From: Lingula anatina
Taxonomy: Eukaryota; Brachiopoda; Lingulata; Lingulida; Lingulidae
Assembly: GCF_001039355.2 (NCBI RefSeq)
Contig: NW_019774792.1
Location: 231,685 to 295,684 of the forward strand
DNA length: 64,000 nucleotides
Reading direction: 5' to 3'
Positions within the stretch are counted from its first letter, which is position 1; each line of letters opens with the position of its first letter. A program made the translations under genes and the position numbers. The notes below the pieces were generated by a model. The model worked only from the letters and a program-made list of their open reading frames with translations, was not told the origin of the DNA and did no database searches. This document shows, in pieces, positions 1 to 10,898 of this stretch.

Positions 1-459
1 CCACCACTCTTCCAGCACTTTATTCTTACTACAAATGACCGAACACACCTACCTGACACTATAACGAAGAAAAAAATTTTTCATCCCTACCTGGCCAAAA
101 TTGAAGAAATCTCACAGTGCCGGCACTGATCAAAATCACTCAAAATCACCAAAAATCGACCCGTCTCAGATTTTTCCAAAAAGTGACGAAAATCAATCTA
201 CCACACCTGTCATTCATAAAAAATGTGGAAACGCGCCCGGGTCACTTCATCAAGGCCCCCAATTCTAGCTTTAAAGATGATCCAAAAATGAGCTCTGAGA
301 ACAGAATCTGAGAGGGGGGGGGAGACACAGTTTTTGCTCTATTTCTTCCTTAATGATGACACCACCACTCTTCCAGCACTTTATTCTTACTACAAATGAC
401 CGAACACACCTACCTGACACTATAACGAAGAAAAAAATTTTTCATCCCTACCTGGCCAA
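1..459. repeat. 98-bp direct repeat, 361-bp offset
   Basis: Positions 1-98 and 362-459 read the same base for base, beginning CCACCACTCTTCCAGC and ending CTACCTGGCCAA, then diverge. The spacer holds a member of a wider diverged repeat family (see 100-330). No coding potential is apparent. It may be a recent local duplication or two copies of one repeat. Confidence 0.85.
100..330. repeat. Diverged interspersed repeat, copy 1
   Basis: Contains phrases of the type ATCAAAATCA, AAAATCGAC and CAGATTTTTCCAAAAAGTGA that recur in the same order at about 13230-13450 and 19990-20130. The copies are diverged and uninterrupted coding is absent. Family unknown. Confidence 0.45.
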
Positions 460-1089
460 TCACGGACTGTTATAGACGAATGTAGTGCTTTGTGAAAAAT
501 TAGTGATTGTTTCCAGTTTTTTTCCTGACATTTTTTGTGTGTTGCTAGTGGTTAATTTGGTGTCAAGTAGCAGGTTGGGGCTTAAATTGCTTCCTATTTT
601 TGGGCGAGACCTGGCTCAGTGCTGTGCAGTTATGGACATCTGGCGGAGGGAGCTTACGACTGTGAGCAGTGCAGTGGTTTGTTTACAAACAGAGAATGCA
701 CGTGTTCAATTACAGTACTGCCGGTATAAAAAGTAACTTTTTGTGGCATTGGGAGTTACGTCAGTGAGTCTGCTGTCTATGAGGATAGGAAATGTTTCAC
801 CAAAATATTCTGTTCATGCAGTTTTGCAGGCATTTTTTAGTGCGGCCGTCAATATCTCCGCAGCTACAAAGCTGAATGACTTCTCACTGAATGCAGCTCG
901 ATAGAATTAGTCCCAAAAACATCTTTCATAAAATTTATAATTCTACAGAAATAGGGAGATTTTTTGCTCTGTTTAATAATTACATGAAAACTTATGTGGC
1001 GAAGGGAGTCACCGGGGTGTTTAGTCATGGGAATTAAAAAAATTATTATGCGATAAGGCTAATATATTATAGTGACACAATTAAAATTA
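460..1089. other. Gene-free stretch
   Basis: No gene, RNA gene or clear repeat was recognised. A short open frame at 485-736 has no family resemblance and no splice context. Confidence 0.5.
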
Positions 1090-1343
1090 CCCGCACGAAA
1101 ATGCAGTAGATACTCCAGCGCAGTAGACTACTGCAATCATACTGCAAACATCTCTCATATCTGCTTCGATTGGGGAGCTAATTAACATATTTGAAACATG
1201 CTTCTATCATGCTGCTATTCTACTGCATTTATGCTCCTCTCTGTACAAACCTATGTACTTTCTGGAGTAGAATTGCAGTAGGCTATACTGCAAATATGCT
1301 CCCGCTGCTTTGCTACTTCGATACTACTGCATTTTCGTGCGGG
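1090..1343. mobile_element. MITE with TA target duplication
   Basis: The ends are inverted copies: CCCGCACGAAAATGCAGTAG at the left and its reverse complement at the right, each flanked by TA (1088-1089 and 1344-1345). The 254-bp interior is rich in ACTGCA/TGCAGT words on both strands and has no ORF. TA duplication and TIRs are what Tc1/mariner-type MITEs show; that superfamily assignment is inference. Confidence 0.7.
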
Positions 1344-1348
1344 TAACT

Positions 1349-2690
1349 AACCAGAAATATGTAATTATTAAAGGTGGGGGTGCAAATGTGTGTGCCTTGA
1401 TACACAGCAGCTTAAAAATTCCTTAACCCTGGACATCTGTTATCACCTTGCCTTGGTCAACTACTTAAGGTAAAAATGTGCAGACACAAGACCCAAACTA
1501 CCATCCTACTACCTACTACTAACTAACCAGACTAATTTCCTATAAACAAAACGTTGATGTATTACCAAAAAGTTAATACCACCACTAAAACAAACCATTT
1601 GTTACATAAATACAATTAATTATCTTAATTGAAGTTTGGTGGTTTCCGTTGTTATCATGATGTGTCAAACAATCAGTTTGAAAAAGAAACTGATTGTTGA
1701 AGAAATTTGCCCGTAGCTCCTTATTATTAGGCCTCACATTTTAGAATAAATTACATTTATGTACTAATATTAGGATTTAAAACACACTCTAAGTGCCAGA
1801 ATCACACTGCGACACACCACTTTGAATCTCTTTCTTTACCAGAACAGTCTCCGAGTAAAATGAACGGAGTGACCAACAAGTTACTGCAGAAATTCTGGAA
1901 GGCTTTAGATCAGGCCTACACCGTCATTTCCCATGCGCTCCCTCTTCCCGTCTATCATATATCAGCAGTGTTTTTTTAGATACAGATAGGTACCATGCGT
2001 AACAGGGACAGATCCAGGAATATTTTAAGGGGGCGAGGGGGTCCGCAGATGTGAAGCCCCCCCCCCCCCCTCCCTGTACAGACAGCTTGTTCAAAATATA
2101 CTATATAAGAGAAAGTTTACAACTGCTGATTCCCTGTGTTTACAGATCACGAAAATTAATATGCGCCAACAGGGCCATATCACCGTCGTTATTCGGATAT
2201 TGATTTGTTCTTGATTTGTTTGAGCTTCTTTGTTCAGGCGAGGGTGAGGATCACTGCTAAGTCCATTCCTGACCCCAAATTAAGCGATATTGAAAAAATC
2301 TGGCTCTGAGTGAGTGTCTTTTAAATGTGCTTAAATATCTCCCCTAGATCTTATCAAACATATTTACATACAGGTGATCCGGATAAATAATAAATCAATA
2401 ATCAATAATAATCAAAAATCGCTGCCTGGGCGGAGGTCTGCGCTCTCGGAGTGCTTTTCTAGTTACCAATGGGTTATCGATACAACAAATGCTGTAATGG
2501 AGTTCTGCAACATTGAAGGAAGGAATGGAAGAAATGGCCATTAGAATCACAATTATTGATCAATGACAGTTAACATGGACATGATTATTGTCCAGAATGA
2601 ACAGAGATTATGGGAACGATTGCTAGAGTTTTGTTTTCAAAAAAAATTTTTTTTTTCCTTTTTCATGTTTTCTTGATAATGCTATCCTCT
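1349..2690. other. Gene-free stretch with possible hAT terminus and poly-C
   Basis: No gene seen. At 2003 the sequence CAGGGACAGATCCAGG resembles the CAGGGGCGGATCC termini of the elements at 10899-12341 and 43693-43862, so this may be an orphan end of the same family. A run of 14 C occupies 2057-2070. Confidence 0.4.
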
Positions 2691-2693
2691 AAG

Positions 2694-3499
2694 ACGTGGA
2701 GGTTACAAGCAATAAAAGTTTGAAGGCTTTAGCAGATTCATTACCAGATGTCATTTTGAAGTCAAGAGCAGACAACACAGTGAGAAAATATTCTTAAGGC
2801 TTCCAAAAATGGCTTGAATGGTGCAATACGAACGGTGTGACCTCTGTTTTTACAGCGAAAGACTCGATTGTTGCTTTTTATCTTCACAATTTGTCACAAT
2901 CTTGTAATTCTTCTGCTGCGGTTTTAGACGCTTTTTACAGTTTAAAATGGTTTCATGATATTGCAAACTGTAAGAAAAATCCGAAATTCCTTATTTGCAG
3001 TGAAAGAAGTATCTCAGAGAAGGAAACATCATAGAGTAATAAAAAAGGAACCTGTATCTGCTGAGTCACTTTGAAGGATCTCCGAATACTTTCCATTGTT
3101 TGATTTCATATGCTGCATTCTTAAGGTGGTCAGAAATATCTGAATTGAGATATAATTATGTGATCTTTTATGACCATTATTTAGAGATTTTCATCAGGAA
3201 AAGTAAAACCGATCAACACAGGGATGGTAATTCTTGTTTGATAGCCAAGACCGGAAAGCACACCTGTCCATATTTGATGCTTAAAAAGTATTTCGAAGTT
3301 GCAGAGATGGATAACAATTCTGAAAAAAGTGTGTCGTTCTTTAAGTTTTCTAAAGAAGAAAAACTTATATAAGCTGAGGAGGAGTAATGTGAAAATGTCT
3401 TATACAAGAACAAGGGACATAGTTCTTGATGTTTTCATACCCTCTACCAGGGCGACTGATAGATTTTTACGGATATTCACAGATATGTCTCTAGCTAGA
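2694..3499 (+). pseudogene. Tyrosine recombinase (integrase-like) relic
   Basis: Several frames, broken by stops and shifts, resemble a tyrosine recombinase. The first (about 2694-3031) looks like the N-terminal core-binding domain, with 'RADNTVRKYS' then a stop, followed by 'WLEWCNTNGVTSV' and a helical stretch. The second (about 3085-3370) resembles the catalytic domain start, with 'AAFLRWSEISELR' (the usual Arg box) and 'KSKTDQHRDG'. The C-terminal H-x-x-R and Tyr motifs are not recognisable. Such recombinases come from Crypton or DIRS-type elements; which one is unclear. Non-functional as read. Confidence 0.6.
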
Positions 3500-3528
3500 T
3501 AGATTGTCATTTTAACTCTAAGGCTCTA

Positions 3529-3729
3529 TTCCCATAGATTTTAGATCGATCTATCCCCGCGGGGAGTCTCACTAGATTACTTTCAGATAATCCGACTTAA
3601 ATGTCCGTCCCGCCTACTACAAGCTGTAAGGGGATAATTAACTTTCGTGTCCGCCCGGCTGACAGCTATTTAGCGTGAACCCCCAGGGAGTTAGGTCGAT
3701 CTAAAGTAGATCGATCTAATCTATGGAAA
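3529..3729. mobile_element. MITE-like inverted repeat element
   Basis: The left arm (3529-3553) and right arm (3707-3729) are inverted copies built around CCATAGAT and TAGATCGATCTA, with one small indel. The interior, about 150 bp, has no ORF. A target-site duplication could not be fixed, so superfamily is open. Confidence 0.6.
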
Positions 3730-4182
3730 TGGGGTGTAAGTCACCCTGTACAGAAATGCCATCTGAAAGCAATTATCTTTGCCCGCGCGCAGAGGGCTTT
3801 ATTCTCGCTCTGCTTGAGCTTTGCTTCGCGACGATGTGCTAACTGCACATTACGCAACCTGTCTAGGCTCTGCTGTCTGCAAAAACCAGTCACGTGGTTG
3901 GAAGGGGTTTCCCGAAGTGAGCCGTATCCCACAATTCCGTACTGCAGCTTAAAAAAATGGCGGCTATCACGCCCGGTGTTTCCTCACATACCTTGAAGTA
4001 TTAAATAAACGTACCGGTCGGTACGTAATTAATTTTTCAAATTTCTTTCCATCGGTACGCTCCATTTCCACCCAGTACGCTTATTAATTTTTCAAAAATC
4101 TACCACCCGGTATGTTTATTAAATACCTATCGTATCGATGGGAAAATATACAAGTACAAGTCAAGTTTTTTATTTTCCTAAG
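3730..4182. other. Gene-free stretch with short tandem motif
   Basis: No gene seen. Between about 4010 and 4100 the word ATTAATTTTTCAAA occurs twice (near 4028 and 4083), each preceded by a GTACG-type word, suggesting two copies of a roughly 55-bp unit. A GTACCGGTCGGTAC near-palindrome precedes them. Confidence 0.45.
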
Positions 4183-4402
4183 GGCCCCTTTACACTGGAC
4201 GGCGTCCTTTCTGCGTCCAGCAGTACGGTCCCATTTGAGAGTTAAAAAATAATAATAATTTACGTGCCGACAACTGGCCGATCATTGAGCATTCATTCTG
4301 ATACAAAATCAATGCTCGTGTCTCCTTATTGAGACCGCAGCGATGCCAAATTTCATGGTCGCAGAAAGGACGCAGAAAGGACGCCGTCCAGTGTAAAGGG
4401 GG
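4183..4402. mobile_element. MITE-like element, ~34-bp inverted termini
   Basis: The left end (CCCCTTTACACTGGACGGCG, continuing GTCCTTTCTGCGTCC) is repeated inverted at 4370-4402, where the GGACGCAGAAA word itself is doubled. There is no ORF inside. The CCTTTACACTGG-type terminus resembles PIF/Harbinger-like MITEs, but no target duplication is clear, so that is a guess. Confidence 0.65.
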
Positions 4403-5456
4403 TATAAATTTAAGTATAATGAGAAGAAATATCGGTGCAGCTACTGTTCGACATACGTACTGGAAAGTAGGTCAAGCTGAAGTCGCTCTCTGAACACTAC
4501 GATACATGCGTCATCTGATTTCAGTTCCTATAAATAGACGTACTTTCTCCTCAACAGTGACAACTACTCATGTATATCGATCGAATGATGTAATGTCGCA
4601 AGGTGATAGGATCATATTTATAGCTAAGAAGGTCATTTTAAGTGCAGCAAAGAAGTTGTGTCTGTTTTCAAACGTCAATTATTTCATGCCGATTTGTGAT
4701 ATAAACGATGTTAAATCACACTTCTATGTAAGTTTAACCCTTAGGAGTTTACAGGTATGCAAAACAAACCTTAGGCCTATATCTGAGAATAAATTTAGGC
4801 CTACTTTGAATAACGTCTCCGTATGACTATCGGAGGCGGCTTAGGTGCGATATATCTGGGTCTTCGGACCCTGGCGATTATTAAATTTAACTCACGGCAA
4901 ANCCACCCAGTACTTTAATTTATTCCAACATACACGTCCTTCCTTCTGACTGCAGCACTCACCGCTTCAAATTAATATTTTGTCAGTTCTTCAAAATTCC
5001 AAAATTTGCTTACTATCCGATCTGCTTCTTCACGCTCCATACCTAACAATGCTTTCAGGCTGCTACTGCACCAGTATTTATACCTCTGCAACTACTTCAG
5101 GGGATTCCACAGTTAGCTGAAGTAATAAGCTATTCACTGGGGGCTATTTTTATCTGTGTCAGAAGAGCAAGTGATTAAGGTCAGAGCAATTAAATCAATA
5201 AATAAATAAAAAAAATCAAGTAAATAATAAATCAAGATGGCTGACGACCTAGTTTCTACTGCATGTTATCTGTGAATACTATGAACTTAAACACCTAATT
5301 CAAGGACAAGATTCTACCTAAATATAAGAAAAAGGACAATTTAAAGGTACAGTGGAAAGTTTGTTAGCATTTTGACTGAGCAAATTACTAATTATAAACT
5401 ACAAAACTGAAACCAAGTTGAGGACTGTAAAACAAAGAAAGCTAGTGTGAAACAAG
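4403..5456. other. Gene-free stretch upstream of the J/SGNH ORF
   Basis: One ambiguous base lies at 4902. A 106-codon open frame at 4506-4826 has no recognisable features. 5000-5456 may be the 5' untranslated part of the LINE-like element whose ORF starts at 5457, but no sequence landmark proves it. Confidence 0.4.
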
Positions 5457-7616
5457 ATGGAGGAAAACTATTACAGCATACTGGGGGTTCACCCTGAGGC
5501 TTCCTCGGAGGACATAAGAGAAGCTTTCACTTCTAGAGCAGCCCAAATATCTAAAATGGATGAGGGAATTGAACAAAAACTGCAACAGGAATCTGAAGCC
5601 TACTTCACATTGATGAATCCAGCATCAAGAAAGAGATATGACTGTGAAAAAGGTATAACCAGTAACTTTGCGTACACTGAAGAACAATATTTTGGCCCAA
5701 ATGTTGAGAAAATCCAACACAATGCCCAATGTGCAGTTGTCAGCATAAGTACAGTAGGACTTGTTAAAAGATGGGCTGAAGCCAGTAAACAATATCATAA
5801 ACCTAGCACAGAGGCAGAAGTAAATGGAGGCAGTGGATATCAGCTCAAATTCCCCTACCAAAGCCCCAGTGGAAATAATCTAGGACAAATCTCACTCACA
5901 TTCTATCACACGGCAAAATCAAAAAAGATCCATATTCAAGGGGCTCCATATATTCTTTGGCTAGCACATGACTACCCAAAAATTGCCATGATAATCTCAG
6001 CTCCAAAAGTACAACAGCCTACGGTAATGCTAACCCCTGAAGAAACCACAAAGGAAGCTGACGGCTGTGAATCACCCACTCTCAACCAAACATCAGTGAA
6101 ACGAGTGAGAAGAAGCTCACAGACTAGCTTTAAAGTAAAACATGGCTCAAACTTAAAAGAAATGCGAACAGACAGAGAAATGGGGAGGATGCAAGAGACA
6201 TTACAGGCTGTAGAAGCAGGGTATGCTGACCTTTTATTCAAAACTACAGACATACAGAGGAAGGACTCCCAAAATTCTGAACAGCTTACAAGCCAAATGA
6301 ATGCTCTCACTGAGAATGTAAACCAGCTATCTGCTAAAACAGCAAATGACCATAGTGAACTACTGAAACTTTTTGCACATCTTACTAGCCAACTGTCCAA
6401 ATTTACAAACCAAATTAGTAGTCTGAGGCAACAAGCCTCACAACAAATTTCAGTCACAGATAAAAGCACACAAAGTGAGATCATAATACCATCAGTAGAC
6501 AAAGGCACCCAGACAGATCATCCTGTGACCAGAGATAAAATCACCCAGTGGGAAAACAATGAACTACCCACTAATACTGCCAACAAGGGTACACAAGCTC
6601 TAGACACAATGACTAGAAACAATAGCACTCAGTGGGAGAACAACCTGCTCCCATCTCCTACTGCCTGCATAGATACACTGATAACATCAGGAGTTACCAC
6701 AGAGACAGTGCAACACCCTACAATTACTGCAAACAAAGTATCAGCTCTGAACACTGAAACACCAACACCTGATACTAAAGTGATAACATCAGCAGTTGCT
6801 ATGGACTCACCTGAAAGCACTGTGACTGATGCAGGCCCTACTGTCAACCAATCACCTGCAAGCAGAGATGATGGTATAGGAACTAGCACAGGTACCAATA
6901 ACCCCGACCAGCCAGAGACACCCTATGAAAATATCGTGATTTCAGGCTCAATTGGAAAAGGTCTTCTACCCACTGGTCTCTTCCCTCGAACAAGAAGCAA
7001 ATGTTTTGCTCTCAGGGGAAAAAAAGTAAAGGATGCCAAAAAGCTGCTATCAGAAAACAACTTTGGAAAACCAAAAACTTTCAGTATCATAATTGGATCA
7101 AACAACATTAGTGAGGGTCAGAATCCACAGAGCGTAGCGGAGGAAACTATTGACCTTGTTAATACCATTGAACAAACCTACCCCGAAACCCAAATTATTG
7201 TGAGCAACATTCTACCCCGGTGGGGAAATCACAATTTTAACAGAGCAGCAATGCAAACTAACAAACAAATGTATGATTTCTGTAACTCACGTGGCAACAT
7301 TCATTACATGAACAATGAAAATATCACAGGCCGGAGAGATCTTTTCCAGTGGGACGGAATCCATCTCACTTCCCATGGGACCAGCGCACTGGCCCGTAAT
7401 ATCAAGGAGGCCTCAGGACAGATGACCCAATCCAAGGCAACACCCACCCGCAACCATAGACCCAACCCCCACGTCAACTATCGCTACCACAATCATGGAA
7501 ACCAAAGCCAGTGGAAAAAACAGTGGAACCCACGCAGTGAAAGAAACAGCTCCATCCAGTCAGAACTTAAACTGCTAAGAGATTGTTTGAGCAAACTGGA
7601 AAATAAAATCGGATAA
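5457..7616 (+). CDS. LINE-like ORF1: J-domain-like, coiled coil, SGNH esterase
   Basis: Uninterrupted 719-codon ORF. Residues 1-62 resemble a J domain: 'YYSILGV' and 'ASSEDIREAF' at the start and 'NPASRKRYD' at the end. The HPD triplet that stimulates Hsp70 is replaced, probably by Lys-Met-Asp at 33-35, so classical co-chaperone activity is doubtful. Residues about 240-330 are heptad-like and probably a coiled coil. Residues 340-490 are low-complexity, Thr/Pro/Asn-rich, with repeated 'KGTQ' and 'TQWENN' phrases. Residues 491-655 look like an SGNH hydrolase: Ser498 in 'ISGSIGKG', 'GSNN' at 547-550, and Asp633/His636 in 'DGIHL'. The tail is basic and Gln/Asn-rich. Coiled-coil plus esterase ORF1 proteins are known in CR1/L2-type LINEs; the J-like start is unexpected. 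The endonuclease ORF at 8236 on the same strand supports a retrotransposon. The start codon chosen is the first Met and begins the J-like fold. Confidence 0.75.
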   Translation: MEENYYSILGVHPEASSEDIREAFTSRAAQISKMDEGIEQKLQQESEAYFTLMNPASRKRYDCEKGITSNFAYTEEQYFGPNVEKIQHNAQCAVVSISTVGLVKRWAEASKQYHKPSTEAEVNGGSGYQLKFPYQSPSGNNLGQISLTFYHTAKSKKIHIQGAPYILWLAHDYPKIAMIISAPKVQQPTVMLTPEETTKEADGCESPTLNQTSVKRVRRSSQTSFKVKHGSNLKEMRTDREMGRMQETLQAVEAGYADLLFKTTDIQRKDSQNSEQLTSQMNALTENVNQLSAKTANDHSELLKLFAHLTSQLSKFTNQISSLRQQASQQISVTDKSTQSEIIIPSVDKGTQTDHPVTRDKITQWENNELPTNTANKGTQALDTMTRNNSTQWENNLLPSPTACIDTLITSGVTTETVQHPTITANKVSALNTETPTPDTKVITSAVAMDSPESTVTDAGPTVNQSPASRDDGIGTSTGTNNPDQPETPYENIVISGSIGKGLLPTGLFPRTRSKCFALRGKKVKDAKKLLSENNFGKPKTFSIIIGSNNISEGQNPQSVAEETIDLVNTIEQTYPETQIIVSNILPRWGNHNFNRAAMQTNKQMYDFCNSRGNIHYMNNENITGRRDLFQWDGIHLTSHGTSALARNIKEASGQMTQSKATPTRNHRPNPHVNYRYHNHGNQSQWKKQWNPRSERNSSIQSELKLLRDCLSKLENKIG

Positions 7617-8235
7617 CTAACAATGAAGGCATTATATATGTACTTCTTTTCTCTCATACAAAGAACAATGCTCAGCGTCATATTATATAAAGGATATTGT
7701 TTTAAATAATAGATTCTTTCTGTGCACAACAAGCCAAGTAACAACCACAGTAAGTGCCAAATTCATATCTGAAATGTCAAAAAAATGTAAGTATCAATTT
7801 CCTTTTTCTTATAAATACACAAGCAATAATAATATGATCTTAGTTACTCAAATATTCTAATTCGAAAGGTACACCTATTGGCATTAATCACTACATAGTA
7901 AGTAGTAAGTTCCTATAACTTTTGTTATTAAAACAAACAAATTTTTTGCATGCATTTGATCTTTATACACTAAGTACTGCTTGCCCAACACAGGGTACAC
8001 AGTTTACAACCCAAAACATAGGTCATAAGGTTAATGTACCAAGTGATTACAATTAAAATGACTGAAGAAGAAATGTTAACTGATCATAAGGTAAAATTAA
8101 ATTGTTACTACATAATTTATTCATATTATTCTCATATAAGTTGCAAGTTGTTATTAATCAAGCCTTAGAGCATTACTGAAAATGAGACCATTAGCTGTCC
8201 GAGGATAGGTGTTTAAGCACACATAGTTACATAAC
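7617..8235 (+). other. Spacer between ORF1 and endonuclease ORF
   Basis: 619 AT-rich bases without coding signal, lying between two ORFs that probably belong to one retrotransposon. Confidence 0.5.
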
Positions 8236-8991
8236 ATGTCTTCTGCTTCTATCATGAATGATATGCTTCGCTTAGGTATGCGTAATGTTAGAGGTCTTGC
8301 TAACAAGCTTAATGATGATAATTTTATTGCTATGATAGAAAGCTATGATATTTTCATATGTGTTGAAACCTTTTCAACAGAAAGATCAAGAGTTGTTCTG
8401 CCAACTGGCACACATGCCCATTTTCTTAAAGTTAGAAAAAAAAGAAAAGTTCGAGGTAGACCCTCTGGGGGAATTGTTATATACTACAAAAAAGAGTTTC
8501 GTGAGGCAATCAAGATGCAAAATAGTAAGAGCGAGAATCTCTTGTGGCTTAGACTGTCAGGCACATACTTTGGATTACAAAAAGATCTATTTGTGTGTGC
8601 AGTTTACATAAAACCAGGCAACACTGCAACTGATGAGGCCACTTTTGATATCCTAGAAGATGAAATTGCACACTATCAGGCACTAGGCTCAGTCTGTCTA
8701 CTAGGTGACTTTAATGCAAGGACTGGGACTTTGTCAGACTTAGTCAAAGATGATAGAATGTTTGGACCGGTGCCTGACAGTTTGGCCAATAGCACACTTA
8801 AACGACCTAGAAACAATTTAGATAGTGTGGTAAACCCCCAGGGAAGAAGTCTACTAGAACTGTGTAAAAGCAGTAGTTTAATCATCCTAAATGGTAGAAC
8901 ACAAGGCAACTCCTTAGGATATTTTACCTGCTTTAACAAATTGGGATGTAGTGCGGTAGACTATGCCATTGTTAGTGACAGGCTACTCAGT
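8236..8991 (+). CDS. LINE ORF2 fragment: EEP endonuclease domain
   Basis: Open frame of about 250 codons matching the apurinic-like endonuclease (EEP) domain at the start of LINE ORF2 proteins. Landmarks in order: 'NVRGLANKL' (Asn), 'CVET' (Glu), 'GGIVIYYK', 'LWLRL', 'LLGDFNARTG' (the D-x-N box) and 'DYAIVSD' near the end. The closing His of the usual S-D-H box is not present, because the frame runs into an N at 8992 and then into a 34-bp tandem repeat. The enzyme would nick target DNA to prime reverse transcription. The reverse transcriptase expected downstream is missing here. Pairing with the ORF at 5457 is inferred from order and strand. Confidence 0.8.
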
Positions 8992-8992
8992 N

Positions 8993-9111
8993 CGAGTCCA
9001 CTCGATTTCAGGGGTGACAGGTGGGACGAGTCCATTTGATTTTAGGGGTCACAGGTGGGGCGAGTCCACTTGATTTGAGGGGTCACACAAGTGGGGCGAG
9101 TCTATTTCATT
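8993..9111. repeat. 34-bp tandem repeat after the N
   Basis: Units begin CGAGTCCACTTGATTT and end with GGTGGGG-like sequence; starts are at 8993, 9027, 9061 and a partial at 9097. Copies differ by a few bases. It abuts the N at 8992, and the endonuclease ORF does not resume on the far side. Confidence 0.8.
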
Positions 9112-10893
9112 AAATCAAAGGATGAATTTATTTTAATTATGATTTTAATGAGACATTTTCAAACATGTCAGAATATGCAGAACTATTTTTTTTTAGTGGA
9201 GGAGCAAATTTCAACTGTTGTCATTTCAAAAGTGTCAGGATATCTTATATTTCTGTTTTAATTTAAAATTAAAGTATTCGTCTGAATAGAAGGTCGTGAT
9301 ATTTGAATCGATTTTCTGTAGCAAACCATAACCCTTAAAATATGGACCTATATTAAATTAAGAAAATTATATCCGGGAGGACGAACTAATTTATTCCAAT
9401 AGATATAAAAAACCGTCTCACTATAGAATAAAATGTAGGGCAGATTTTTCAATAAAGCAAGATCGTAAATTCACACAAATTGTATTTATTAATGTGGGCT
9501 GTTGGAAATGCTGTAGATGTATTCTTAAAATGCTCTCAATTATTAACAAACCTTTTAATCCTTTTGATTTACGACATTTTCTGTTACTGTTGAAACCATC
9601 AATCCCAAACACAATGCATACAGATCAGTTTTAGCACATTTAATTTGAAAGTGCTCAGACAATAATATCTTTATAATTTTACCCCTAACCCTCTATTATT
9701 ATTAATATATTTATCATCATTTCATATCGAAGTGAAAAAGAAAACACGGAATGACAAACGTATTTATTCAATTTTAAAACAAAAGATGCATGGATGTGCG
9801 TTGGGTTCCAGAGCGTGAATGACAGGCTCGGTTGCTAGCAGCCGGGTGTCGTGCAGTTCTCAGTATCTCAGTGGACTTCTGAAATGAGAAGGTAATGTTA
9901 ACAATATCTGACTATACGGGCAGGCTTGGAAGATACGACCAATGCAATTTACATCTCAGAGAAGAGGGCACTTGAAATGATGTGAGTGTTTACCGACTTG
10001 TCCATAGTTCAGGCTCAGTTAGCACCCCGAATCAATCGATTCTATGTTGCCTAACGCCAAAATTAAGACCTGAAGTTAGTAATAATGATATTTCAGATAT
10101 CTTGCTTTGAAAAAATAAATATTGAAAACACTCCTCTAATTTGTGGAGGTTATCACTACAGACGTTTATTTATTTTACCTACTATATAAAGTTGTAATAT
10201 CTAAAATCGCTTTGCATCACGCGTTTGGGAACCATATTTCGCTTTAGTACAAATCATTTTCCCGTGTTTCAACACTGCTTACAAGCATTTTACAGGTACA
10301 TGTGTAATAAAATAAACAAACCTACAAAACTGATTAAAAAATTTTAAACTATTGTGATTGTCTTAAAAGGAGACGTTTGAATTTTTGATAAACTTTGACT
10401 ATAAAATTGATGTACACGTTGATGGGGCACGCTTGTCTTTGGATCAAAAGTTCGATACTGTGACAAGTACGGTACTATCGTCTAAATATGTCAGTGATCT
10501 TTGTGGTAATATGCCCATTTACTAATTTGCTAAATAGTATTTTGAGTGACATTACAGAAACGACAGGCAAAATACAACAAAGAGTAGTAACATACCAGTA
10601 AATACAATTCGCAAATTTCTTTGCATTTTTCTGCTCTCTTTCTATCAACTGACATACGTTACTGAAGAAAAAGTGCTACTTACGAAACATGCATTTGCTT
10701 CTACGCCTCATACGACTGCGTTGCGACTGCACCACACGTTGAACATTGCGTCTTCATCTAGCTGTGTCCTACTCGGAAGTACAGCTCGCACTACGATGAG
10801 CAAGTAATTGTTATGCAAATTACAGACAGGCATGGCTCATTTCAGGCGAGGGACTGCGGTTGAAACTGTTCACGAATGTTCACGGTCTAATAC
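9112..10893. other. Gene-free stretch
   Basis: No protein, RNA gene or repeat structure could be supported. Sequence is AT-rich with scattered stops in all frames. Confidence 0.5.
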
Positions 10894-10898
10894 ATGTA

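Noticed and set aside
5972-6508. 178-codon minus-strand ORF
   Set aside because: Lies wholly antisense to the 719-codon J/SGNH ORF and has no domain features.
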